DNA from: Phycisphaerales bacterium
Lineage (GTDB): Bacteria > Planctomycetota > Phycisphaerae > SM23-33
NCBI GenBank assembly: GCA_003171235.1
Contig: PMYM01000086.1
Span: 1 to 11,544 of the forward strand
DNA: 11,544 nucleotides
Direction: 5' to 3'
The notes under the pieces are model-generated. The model was not told where the DNA came from and did not search any database. It saw only the letters and a program-made list of their open reading frames with translations. Shown here piece after piece: positions 1 to 6,062 of the stretch. Position numbers and translations under genes: made by a program. Within the stretch, counting starts at the first letter, position 1, and the number at the start of each line of letters is the position of its first letter.

Positions 1-10
1 GGGGTTATTA

Positions 11-94
11 GGATAGGCTCTTACGCAAGAACACGGTATCACACTCCTTCCAAGGCATGGGTCTCTCCTAAAAACCAAGACCCACAGCCTATCC
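11..94. repeat. Nested inverted repeats at window start
   Basis: Two stems are visible. The outer arms are ggataggct (11-19) and agcctatcc (86-94), a perfect 9-bp match. The inner arms are tgggtct (58-64) and agaccca (78-84), a perfect 7-bp match with a 13-nt loop. The inner stem's right arm ends one base before the outer arm. The region has no convincing open frame. It may be a structured RNA leader or tail, a terminator, or the edge of a mobile element, since it abuts the IS-end-like tandem motif. Function is not assigned. Confidence 0.45.
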
Positions 95-98
95 AAAA

Positions 99-138
99 GT
101 GTCACCCATGTGTCCCAACGTGTGTTACCTATGTGTCC
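99..138. mobile_element. Tandem 17-bp motif resembling an insertion-sequence end
   Basis: The motif gtgtcacccatgtgtcc (99-115) recurs as gtgttacctatgtgtcc (122-138) with two C-to-T differences and a 23-bp period. It is followed by ccggtctatacacatg. From memory, tandem 'gtgt(c/t)acc(c/t)atgtgtcc' motifs followed by 'ggtctatac' resemble transposase-binding ends of IS21- or IS481-type elements. No transposase is present in the window, so this would be a terminal fragment or the edge of an element lying to the left. It ends about 30 bp from the stop codon of the neighbouring minus-strand lipoprotein gene. Confidence 0.4.
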
Positions 139-170
139 GGTCTATACACATGCCTGCCCGACATCTATTC

Positions 171-1349
171 TTATCTATTTGGCCTTTCGAAGGGTGAACC
201 CTGGCGACGAGTCAGTTCCAGGCCGCTGCGGGCGTTGCGAAATGCAAGATCGTAATTTCGGGCCCACGGTTCCTGCTGCCACTTTGCTAGGATTTCCTCG
301 GCGCGAGGGTCCGCGAATCTGGCGATGGCCTTGATTGCGTATTCAACATCATATTCAGGCTTATTGGCCGGGATGGGCTCACGCAATTCCATGAAGGACA
401 GGACAATGTCGGTTGCCGGACCGGCGGGCTTAAGTTCCGGCGCTACGTAATAGAAGAAAGCCTCTTGCACTGTAGCCGACTGCTTGGCCAAAGAAGCGCC
501 GAGTGAACTCAAATCCGCCGCGTCCCAACTGGCAAAAATCGTTGCGAGCGCTGCGCGCAGTGGTGATATCCACGCCGGATTGAGTTTTGGGTCTACATCC
601 AGAAAAGGCAAAAGATCCGGGGCGATTCGCGGACCATACTGAATAATCGCGGTTTTGGCGGCGTTTTCAAGCGATGGTTGGCTGGCAATCAGGCAGGAAA
701 CCAGTGCAGGAATGGCGGGCGTGGGGTCTTTAAGCCTGGCAAGGCCGCGTATGGCGAGAACTTTGTTTATCAAGAACTCATCGCCAAGGGCCGCGATCAG
801 GTCCTTTTCGGCGCCTTCGGGCTGATGCTCTCCGATGGCGCGAATGGCTTCCCGGCGGACGTTCCAGTCCCCGCTGCGAAGGTCGGCGGCAAGTTGTTTT
901 TGATCAGGCAGCGTGCTTGGCGCCGGCCGGGTGAGCAGGTCCTTGTCGCGCGTGAGTTCGAATCGTTGGGAATTATTGACAGTCACGATCAGCACGCCAC
1001 GAACGCGCGTGTCCACCCGGACGAAAAAGGAAAGTGGGGAGCGATTCATGATGGCGGCCTCACGCCAGACAGTGGTAAAAAAGCCTGCTTCAAGCTTGCC
1101 GGGACTTTCAACTTTGGGGAAGACAGGTGGACCAGAGGAAGCAGAATTGCTGATTATGAAAAAGCTGCCAGGTTGGGCTTCGGAGAGCTGCCAGGAGTTG
1201 CCGTCAATGTCGAACCATTCTCCGAGAAAGTCCGGCTTTGTCGCGGACGCCGCGGTCGTTGGCGCCGTCGTAGGCGCCGTGGTCGTTTGTTTTGTGGTAT
1301 GGGCGCAACCGGTCAAAAGAACAGCCAGTGCCAGCATCGACTTGTTCAT
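171..1349 (-). CDS. HEAT-repeat-like lipoprotein
   Basis: The 392-residue product starts with a lipoprotein signal: a short hydrophobic stretch and lipobox L12-T13-G14-C15, so Cys15 is probably lipidated and the protein envelope-anchored. Residues 18-37 are a Thr/Ala/Pro linker with repeated APTT units. Residues about 40-145 form a small beta-rich domain of unknown family beginning LGEWFDIDGNSW. From about residue 147 the chain is helical and HEAT-like, for example a segment with DWNVRREAIRAIG followed by a DLIAALGD helix and LAIRGLARLKDP. HEAT arrays usually bind proteins; no catalytic motif is seen. The ATG at 1349 is chosen because GAGGA lies about 10 nt upstream and the signal peptide begins there. 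The gene is divergent from the GH5-like gene. Its GC content and codon use look visibly lower and more mixed than its neighbours, and its 3' end lies beside an IS-end-like motif, so acquisition by transfer is possible. The specific role is unknown. Confidence 0.8.
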   Translation of the reverse strand: MNKSMLALAVLLTGCAHTTKQTTTAPTTAPTTAASATKPDFLGEWFDIDGNSWQLSEAQPGSFFIISNSASSGPPVFPKVESPGKLEAGFFTTVWREAAIMNRSPLSFFVRVDTRVRGVLIVTVNNSQRFELTRDKDLLTRPAPSTLPDQKQLAADLRSGDWNVRREAIRAIGEHQPEGAEKDLIAALGDEFLINKVLAIRGLARLKDPTPAIPALVSCLIASQPSLENAAKTAIIQYGPRIAPDLLPFLDVDPKLNPAWISPLRAALATIFASWDAADLSSLGASLAKQSATVQEAFFYYVAPELKPAGPATDIVLSFMELREPIPANKPEYDVEYAIKAIARFADPRAEEILAKWQQEPWARNYDLAFRNARSGLELTRRQGSPFERPNR

Positions 1350-1361
1350 GATGGGTCGGTC

Positions 1362-1381
1362 CTCGTCTAGTTAGACGTTGA
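1362..1381 (-). promoter_or_regulatory. Hairpin over the Shine-Dalgarno of the HEAT lipoprotein gene
   Basis: On the minus-strand transcript, cgtcta and tagacg form a perfect 6-bp stem with a 2-nt loop (plus-strand 1364-1377). The adjacent cct can pair with agg of the GAGGA ribosome-binding site past a small bulge. The site lies 13-36 nt upstream of the start codon. This could damp translation initiation, or the palindrome could be an operator. Only the base pairing is observed; regulation is inferred. Confidence 0.3.
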
Positions 1382-1458
1382 GGCGATGGAATTGTTCCGG
1401 AACCAGAGCGGGGCAGACTGTTTTCAAGGACACCCATGATTGCGATGCGTCCCTGCTT

Positions 1459-1487
1459 TTGAGTAATCGACCTATCGACGATACAAT
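1459..1487 (+). promoter_or_regulatory. Sigma70-like promoter for the GH5-like gene
   Basis: TTGAGT (1459-1464) matches the -35 consensus at four of six bases. It is separated by exactly 17 bp from TACAAT (1482-1487), five of six to the -10 consensus. Initiation would fall near 1494, giving a leader of about 70 nt that contains the nested hairpin at 1505-1545. It is the best-matched promoter in the window. Confidence 0.5.
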
Positions 1488-1504
1488 TCTTGGCTGAATT
1501 CCGC

Positions 1505-1545
1505 ACGCGGAACCTGTCCCGATTGCATCGGGACAGAACCCGCGT
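1505..1545 (+). repeat. Nested hairpin in the leader of the GH5-like gene
   Basis: The inner stem is tgtcccgat (1515-1523) with atcgggaca (1527-1535), a perfect 9-bp match with loop tgc. It is flanked by acgcgg (1505-1510) and ccgcgt (1540-1545), a perfect 6-bp match, with symmetric 4-nt internal loops aacc and gaac. The structure ends 18 nt before the start codon. It could be a translational or transcriptional control element, or a dispersed palindromic repeat of the kind seen in planctomycete-like genomes. There is no T-run, so a simple terminator is unlikely. Confidence 0.55.
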
Positions 1546-1563
1546 ACCCTACGTAAGAGCCAA

Positions 1564-2553
1564 ATGCCCTGCACCATCGAAAACGCCTGGGGGTGGTACG
1601 ATTCGCAGCCGTCGCTGTGCGGGTTCAACTACGTCTGCGGCTCCGCGGCCAGCGCCATCAACATGTGGGAGGGGGGCTACTTTGATTTGCCGGCCATCCA
1701 GCGCGAACTGGCCTGGGCGGGAGACATCGGCTTTAACTGCTGCCGGACCTTTTTGCCGTATCTGGTCTGGCAGGCCGACGCTGAAGGCCTGGTCGATCGC
1801 GTGGACCGCTTCCTGGCCGCCTGCGACGAGCGCGGCATCAGGACGGTGTTCGTGCTGCTGGACGACAGCGGCAGTTCCCAGCCGCAGCTTGGCCGGGTGG
1901 AGCCCCAGACGCCGGGGCGGATGGGGCTTTGGGCGCCGAGCGTGCCGCCGGAGGTGATGGTTAACCGTCAGGGGTGGGGCGGCATCAAGGCGTACATAAC
2001 TGACCTGTTGTGGCAATTCGGGCAGGACCAGCGCGTCCTGGCCTGGGACCTGTACAACCGCCCCGGCGACAACGGCCTGGGCGAACAAACCCAGCTCCTG
2101 CTGGCGGAGGTTTTTGAATGGGCCCGCATCGCCCAGCCCCTCCAGCCGTTGACGGTCGGCCTGTGGACCGACCAGTTCCCGAGCATAGAAGAGACCATCC
2201 GCCTGGGCTGCGACGTGCTCAGCTTTCATCATCACGGCGATGCCCAATCCCTGCGCCAGCGGATTGCCCAGCTCAAGGCCGCCGACCGGCCGGTGCTGTG
2301 CACCGATTGGCTGGCCCGCCCGGACAGCGCCGTGCGGACGCACCTGCCGATCTTCCAGCAGGAGCGCATCGGCTGTTTCCTGTGGCAACTGGTCAACGGC
2401 CCGACGCAGACCCACCTGGCGCCCCAAGGGCAGGCGAGGCCCGAACCGCCCGCCTGGTATCAGGACCTGCTGGGCCACGACGGGCAGCCTTACGACTCGG
2501 CGGAGATCGAGTTGTTGCGCGACGAGCTGGAGAAAAATAAAGCCCCTGGCTAG
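1564..2553 (+). CDS. GH5-like TIM-barrel protein with substituted catalytic residues
   Basis: The 329-residue protein resembles the cellulase-type (GH5-like) glycosidases common in Bacteroidetes and planctomycetes. Segments GFNYVCGSAASAINMWEGGY (from residue 20) and IQRELAWAGDIGFNCCRTFL, and the strand TVFVLLDD, fit the first barrel strands. The usual acid/base motif WDLYNEPG appears as W161-D-L-Y-N-R166-P-G, with codon cgc at 2059-2061. The usual nucleophile region CTEWLAR or CTEYMAR appears as C-T-D248-W-L-A-R, with codon gat at 2305-2307. Both expected catalytic glutamates are thus replaced, suggesting a carbohydrate-binding pseudoenzyme or altered chemistry. No signal peptide is seen, so it is probably cytoplasmic unless a start was missed. 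The frame is otherwise intact with normal high-GC codon use. The ATG at 1564 has only a weak ribosome-binding site. The stop codon lies in the following terminator hairpin. Family assignment is from motif memory; substrate is unknown. Confidence 0.8.
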   Translation: MPCTIENAWGWYDSQPSLCGFNYVCGSAASAINMWEGGYFDLPAIQRELAWAGDIGFNCCRTFLPYLVWQADAEGLVDRVDRFLAACDERGIRTVFVLLDDSGSSQPQLGRVEPQTPGRMGLWAPSVPPEVMVNRQGWGGIKAYITDLLWQFGQDQRVLAWDLYNRPGDNGLGEQTQLLLAEVFEWARIAQPLQPLTVGLWTDQFPSIEETIRLGCDVLSFHHHGDAQSLRQRIAQLKAADRPVLCTDWLARPDSAVRTHLPIFQQERIGCFLWQLVNGPTQTHLAPQGQARPEPPAWYQDLLGHDGQPYDSAEIELLRDELEKNKAPG

Positions 2554-2568
2554 CCAGCCAGGGGCTTT
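2539..2568 (-). terminator. Hairpin terminator between convergent genes
   Basis: The arms aaagcccctggct (2539-2551) and agccaggggcttt (2556-2568) form a perfect 13-bp stem with a 4-nt loop. Read on the minus strand the stem is followed by ATTTTT, a good rho-independent terminator for the small exported protein gene, whose stop lies about 48 nt away. On the plus strand the T-run is just three bases, but the hairpin probably also ends the GH5-like transcript. The tag stop codon of that gene (2551-2553) lies at the stem-loop junction. Confidence 0.85.
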
Positions 2569-2615
2569 ACGTACTGAAACCGCCGTTGGGGCGGCGACTA
2601 ACGCGTTTGCGGATG

Positions 2616-2969
2616 TTATTCCGGGGCGCGAGCGGGCCGCGAACCCGTGCGATCCGGCATCTTGGTGAAGGCAGTCACTTCGGTGGCGACGCCTTCAGCC
2701 GGCAGTGCCCGCACGAACATGTCAACCTTGAGGTCGGACAGCTTGGCATCCTTGTCATCCAACTTGAAGGTGGTCTTCTCGTCGGTGGTGATGACCACTT
2801 CCTTGGCTTCCATGTTCGGCCGTGCCATCTGGCTGGCGGTGATCTTCATGCCGTCAATCTTGACGATCTTGCCACCCACGCCGCGCATGCGCGGACGACT
2901 TGCCTGCGCCATGACCATGCCCGCGATACCCAACATCGCAATTACTACGAACAGCTTACCCAGTTTCAT
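2616..2969 (-). CDS. Small exported DUF5666-like protein
   Basis: The 117-residue product has a Sec signal peptide (hydrophobic residues 6-20) with a likely cleavage site at VMA21/QA. The mature protein is a single small beta-rich domain. It opens with GGKIVKIDGMKITAS, continues through VVITTDEKTTFKLDD and ends with SDLKVDMFVRA. This order (G-x-I-x-x-I-D-G, beta strand, T-x-F, 'L-x-D-L-K-V-G-like' turn, strand) is typical of DUF5666-like OB or beta-barrel domains, which are exported and of unknown function. The ATG at 2969 has a strong GAGGAG ribosome-binding site about 7 nt upstream. The tail (TGSRPARAPE) is probably disordered. The gene stands alone, bounded by a terminator downstream and a possible promoter upstream. 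The domain link is by pattern and moderately sure; the coding call is strong. Confidence 0.78.
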   Translation of the reverse strand: MKLGKLFVVIAMLGIAGMVMAQASRPRMRGVGGKIVKIDGMKITASQMARPNMEAKEVVITTDEKTTFKLDDKDAKLSDLKVDMFVRALPAEGVATEVTAFTKMPDRTGSRPARAPE

Positions 2970-3051
2970 CGCTTCTCCTCTTGTCCTTGTTAGAGTTTGG
3001 CTACAGGGAGCCGCCGATCGGCCCCTGGTCGCCAGCTTGTCCCGTCACTTC

Positions 3052-3083
3052 ATTATAAACGTGGGGAAATGGCAATTATTGCC
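3052..3083 (-). promoter_or_regulatory. Candidate promoter and operator for the small exported protein
   Basis: Read on the minus strand, a perfect TATAAT lies at 3057-3052, about 85 nt upstream of the start codon. No good -35 is present. Instead the -35 region is occupied by the palindrome ggcaattattgcc (3071-3083, 6-bp arms around a single T), which may bind an activator or repressor. The downstream leader has a further imperfect hairpin at 3004-3027 (caggg/ccctg around gccgatcggc). Confidence 0.4.
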
Positions 3084-3211
3084 TTCGGGGCACATATTCG
3101 CGTTTTCGTGGAATGTCCCATCCCGAGCGGTTTATGGGCCTTTGGCGGGAAATCGGCATGAAACTTCGCCGCGGAATTGTCCGCGGACGCGGGAGATTTT
3201 GTCAGGGACTC

Positions 3212-3240
3212 TTAACCCCGCCGGCGCCAGGGCGTATATA
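3212..3240 (+). promoter_or_regulatory. Candidate promoter for dus, possibly leaderless
   Basis: TTAACC (3212-3217) and TATATA (3235-3240) are spaced by 17 bp, each four of six to consensus. Initiation 7 nt past the -10 would fall on the A of the dus start codon at 3247. The gene has no clear Shine-Dalgarno (only aggg immediately before the ATG), which fits a leaderless mRNA. A 7-bp hairpin ccgcgga-attg-tccgcgg lies just upstream at 3169-3186. Confidence 0.3.
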
Positions 3241-3246
3241 TAGGGC

Positions 3247-4230
3247 ATGATCTTGCAGGTCAGGCCATTGCGTATCGGCCCGATCACCCTTGAGCTGCCG
3301 GCGGTGCTGGCGGCGCTGGCGGGCTACACCAACCTGCCCTACCGGCTGATCTGCCGGCGGCTGGGGGCGCCGTACTGCTCCACCGAGGCCATGCTGGACC
3401 GCCAGTTGCTCCTGCCGGGCAAGCTCCGCCGCCGGCTGGTGCACACCGATCCCGCCGATCACCCGGTGGCCGGACAGATCATGGGCAACGACCCCAAGGT
3501 GATGGCCCAGGCCGCCGCCGAGCTCTGCCGGGAGGGTTTCGACGTGGTGGACCTGAATTTCGCCTGCCCGGTGCGCAAGGTGCTGGCCCGGCGGCGGGGG
3601 GGCTACCTGATGCGCCAGCCCGAACTGGCCCTGGAGATTCTGCGGGCGGTGCTGGCGGCGGCTGACCGCCCGGTGACGCTCAAGCTCCGCCGGGCCTTCG
3701 ACGATGAACCCGAAATGCAGGCGGCCTTCTGGCGGATCGCCGAGGGCGCCTTCGACGCCGGCGCCGCCGCCATCTGCGTCCACGCCCGCACCGCCCAGCA
3801 GCGCTACACCGGCAAGGCCGACTGGGAATTCCTCTCCAAGGTCAAATCGCACTTTGCGGACAAGACCGTCATCGGCTCGGGCGACGCCCTCAGCGCCCCC
3901 CAGGCGGCCGAACTGCTGCGGCAGACCGGCGTCGACGGCGTCAGCCTGGCCCGCGGCGCCCTGGGCAACCCCTGGATCTTCCGCCAACTGGCCGACCACC
4001 TGGCCGGCAGGCCCATGTACCGGCCCGACCTCTTGGAGCAGCGACAGTTGCTTGAGGCCCACTACTCCCACGCCCTGCAACTCTTCGGGCCGCGGCGGGC
4101 GCCAAAGATGCTGCGCAGTTTCGGCATCAAGTACGCCCGGCTGCACCCGCACCCCTCAGCCGTTCGAGTGGAATTCGTCAACATCGACAGCGAAGGCGAC
4201 TGGCAGGCCGTGCTGGAGAGGCATTATTAA
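3247..4230 (+). CDS. tRNA-dihydrouridine synthase family protein
   Basis: The 327-residue product is a full-length Dus protein: an FMN-dependent TIM barrel that reduces uridine to dihydrouridine in tRNA D-loops using NADPH. Visible motifs in order are LAALAGYTNLPYR (21-33, the FMN-site region, usually APMAGVTD), DLNFACPVRKV with catalytic acid Cys107, KLRRAFDD, VHART from H179 with Q-x-Y-x-G-x-A-D-W following, IGSGDALS (209-216), and LARGALGNPWIF (from about 234), the phosphate-binding end of the barrel. The last 80 residues form the expected helical C-terminal domain. Departures from consensus are A-A-L in place of A-P-M and FACPV in place of MGCPV. The start at ATG 3247 is the only sensible one and lacks a strong ribosome-binding site. 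It is transcribed alone, followed by a palindrome-rich spacer. The DusA/B/C subtype is uncertain, with DusB-like most likely. Confidence 0.92.
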   Translation: MILQVRPLRIGPITLELPAVLAALAGYTNLPYRLICRRLGAPYCSTEAMLDRQLLLPGKLRRRLVHTDPADHPVAGQIMGNDPKVMAQAAAELCREGFDVVDLNFACPVRKVLARRRGGYLMRQPELALEILRAVLAAADRPVTLKLRRAFDDEPEMQAAFWRIAEGAFDAGAAAICVHARTAQQRYTGKADWEFLSKVKSHFADKTVIGSGDALSAPQAAELLRQTGVDGVSLARGALGNPWIFRQLADHLAGRPMYRPDLLEQRQLLEAHYSHALQLFGPRRAPKMLRSFGIKYARLHPHPSAVRVEFVNIDSEGDWQAVLERHY

Positions 4231-4234
4231 CGTG

Positions 4235-4347
4235 GCATGGGCATCTTGCCCACGCGTCGCACGGCCGTCCCGGCCATGCTCTGGATTAGGTGAAGTTAAG
4301 CGGCACGAGTAAGATGCTCGTGCTGCTCACGGGCGAGCTCGCCCGTG
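4235..4347. repeat. Cluster of four palindromes in the dus-lipoprotein spacer
   Basis: The spacer 4231-4399 holds no gene but four hairpins in a row. The first is tgggca-tct-tgccca (4238-4252), extended to 4235-4255 with one mismatch. The second is ggccg-tcc-cggcc (4263-4275). The third is gcggcacgag with ctcgtgctgc (4300-4326), a 10-bp stem with one G-T pair and loop taagatg. The fourth is the perfect 20-bp palindrome cacgggcgagctcgcccgtg (4328-4347). Motifs like 'ggcatgggcatcttgccca' are, from memory, dispersed repeats in planctomycete genomes. They may end dus transcription or be REP-like elements; none has a T-run. Confidence 0.65.
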
Positions 4348-4399
4348 CGTATGGTATTCCGGCCCGTGCGGACGGACCGTCCAAGCGAAAAGGTGAATC

Positions 4400-5935
4400 A
4401 TGCGAAAAACCGCCATCGCCCTGCTGCTGAGCCTGGCCAGTTGCGCCATGACGCTGAGCCTGGCCAGTTGCGCCATGACGCAGAGCCTCGTCGCCACCAC
4501 CAGCGGCCCGGCCAAGCCCGCCGCCACCGCGACCGCCGCCACCGACCAGCAGGTCGAATACCTGGCGGTGCTGCTGGAGGGCAAGAAGATCGGCCACGCC
4601 ATCCAGAGCCGGACGCTCGCCGGCGAGCAGGTCATCACCGCCAACCAAACCGTCCTGACCATGGGGCGATCCGGCGTCAGCATCACGGTCAAGCAATCCG
4701 AAACCACCGTTGAGACTCGCGAGGGCAAACCGCTGTCTTTCCGCAACGAGCAGGACATGGCCTCCTCCAAGCAGGTCGTCGAAGGCAAGCTCCGCGACGA
4801 CGGCAAGGTGGACCTGACGACCATTGCCGGCGGGAGTGTTCAGCACAAGGTGATCGACTGGCCAGAGGGGGCCTTGCTGTCAGAGGGCCTGCGCCTGGAG
4901 GAACAGGCGGCGGGTTTGAAGAACGGCACCACCTACTCCAGCAAGAGTTTCTCCTCCGAAACGCTAAAGCCCCTGGAGGCCAGGATCGCCATCGGGCCGG
5001 AGGTCCAGGTGGACCTATTGGGGCGGGTGCTCCGCCTGGTGGAGGTCAAAACCACCATCACCACCGGCACCCTGGGCACAATAGAAACCACCAGCTACGT
5101 GGACAAGGACTACCAGGCCCTCAAGACCGTCACCTCCTTCATGGGCATGAAGATGGAGATGGTATCGTGCACAAAGCAGTTCGCCCTCAGCCCCGAACAG
5201 GACCTGGACTTTTTGGACCGGTTCATTCTCCAAAGCCCCAAGCCGCTGGGGGAGCTTTCCTCCTCCGCTGCCGTGGGCTATGAACTGACGCCGCTGAAGG
5301 AGGCGAAACTGGACATTCCTTCCACCGACAACCAGAAGGCCACCACCGGGCCCGACGGCAAGGTCAGGCTCGAGATTCGCCCGCTGGTCGCGCCGGCCGG
5401 CCAGAAGATTCCCTACGCCGGCAACGATCCGCAGGCCCTGGCGGCGCTTAAGCCCGGGCGGTTCGTGCAGAGCGACGACCAGAAGGTCGTCAAGCTGGCC
5501 CGTCAGGCCATCGGCGAGGAAAAAGACGCCGCCGCCGCCGCCCACAAGCTGGAGGCCTTCGTGCGGCAGTACATCCACAAGAAGGACCTGACGGTGGGCT
5601 ACGCCTCGGCCGGCGAGGTCGTCGAAAGCCGCGAAGGCGACTGCACCGAACACGCGGTGCTGCTGGCGGCGATGTGCAAGGCGGTAGGCCTGCCCGCCCA
5701 GGTGGTGGTGGGGGTGGCGTATGTGCCCAGCCTGGGCGACCGGAAGGACGTCTTCGGCCCGCATGCCTGGGTGCAGGTCTTCATTGGCGGCAAGTGGATC
5801 GGCCTGGATGCCGCCCTGGGGGCCTTCGACGCCGGGCATATCGCCCTGGCCGCCGGCGATGGCGACCCCGACAACTTCTTCAACCTGGTCAACACCCTGG
5901 GCAACTTCAAGATCACCCAGGCCCAGCGGAAGTGA
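4400..5935 (+). CDS. Transglutaminase-like lipoprotein
   Basis: The 511-residue protein begins with a lipoprotein signal peptide holding two lipoboxes, LASC15 and LASC24, duplicated by a 27-bp tandem repeat. A Thr/Ala/Pro linker follows (about 30-50). Residues about 50-330 are beta-rich, starting YLAVLLEGKKIGHA, a pattern seen in exported proteins placed before transglutaminase-like domains. The C-terminal domain (about 375-511) has the Cys-His-Asp triad of the transglutaminase-like superfamily: EGDC415TEHA, GPH455AW and LD470AALG. Such domains act as cysteine proteases or transfer enzymes on peptide or amide bonds in the envelope; the substrate here is unknown. All three triad residues are present, so activity is plausible. 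The start has AAGGTG about 5 nt upstream. It precedes two exported paralogs on the same strand after a 127-bp spacer, hinting at a joint envelope role. Catalytic family is confident; exact reaction is not. Confidence 0.88.
   Translation: MRKTAIALLLSLASCAMTLSLASCAMTQSLVATTSGPAKPAATATAATDQQVEYLAVLLEGKKIGHAIQSRTLAGEQVITANQTVLTMGRSGVSITVKQSETTVETREGKPLSFRNEQDMASSKQVVEGKLRDDGKVDLTTIAGGSVQHKVIDWPEGALLSEGLRLEEQAAGLKNGTTYSSKSFSSETLKPLEARIAIGPEVQVDLLGRVLRLVEVKTTITTGTLGTIETTSYVDKDYQALKTVTSFMGMKMEMVSCTKQFALSPEQDLDFLDRFILQSPKPLGELSSSAAVGYELTPLKEAKLDIPSTDNQKATTGPDGKVRLEIRPLVAPAGQKIPYAGNDPQALAALKPGRFVQSDDQKVVKLARQAIGEEKDAAAAAHKLEAFVRQYIHKKDLTVGYASAGEVVESREGDCTEHAVLLAAMCKAVGLPAQVVVGVAYVPSLGDRKDVFGPHAWVQVFIGGKWIGLDAALGAFDAGHIALAAGDGDPDNFFNLVNTLGNFKITQAQRK
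4427..4480 (+). repeat. Perfect 27-bp tandem duplication of the lipobox
   Basis: Bases 4427-4453 and 4454-4480 are identical 27-mers beginning ctgagcctggcc and ending gccatgacg. They duplicate residues 10-18 (LSLASCAMT) as 19-27, in frame, so the signal peptide carries two potential lipidation cysteines. Perfect identity, including third codon positions, points to a recent slippage or duplication event. Confidence 0.97.
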
Positions 5936-5960
5936 ACGGCAGCAGGTTTCAGATTTGGTT

Positions 5961-5989
5961 TTTCCAGCTTGGCCCAGCATGGTTATGAT
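5961..5989 (+). promoter_or_regulatory. Weak candidate promoter before the first paralog
   Basis: TTTCCA (5961-5966, four of six) and TATGAT (5984-5989, five of six) are 17 bp apart in the 127-bp spacer between the transglutaminase-like gene and the first repeat protein. A short hairpin tgggc-gtccaa-gccca follows at about 6014-6029. This would let the paralog pair be transcribed separately. The -35 is poor. Confidence 0.3.
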
Positions 5990-6062
5990 TTTCGCATGAA
6001 CCGCAAAGGGGGCTGGGCGTCCAAGCCCATGGCGAAGAGCGCCTCCGGTAAGGGAATTGACC

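Noticed and set aside
110..334. A 74-codon plus-strand frame near the window start
   Set aside because: It overlaps the end of the HEAT lipoprotein gene on the other strand, lacks a ribosome-binding site and resembles no protein.
3202..4152. A 316-codon minus-strand frame
   Set aside because: It is antisense to dus, whose catalytic and FMN motifs prove the plus strand is coding.
6057..6062. TTG start two codons before the first paralog's ATG
   Set aside because: AGGGA is only 1 nt from the TTG but 7 nt from the ATG at 6063, so the ATG is the better start.
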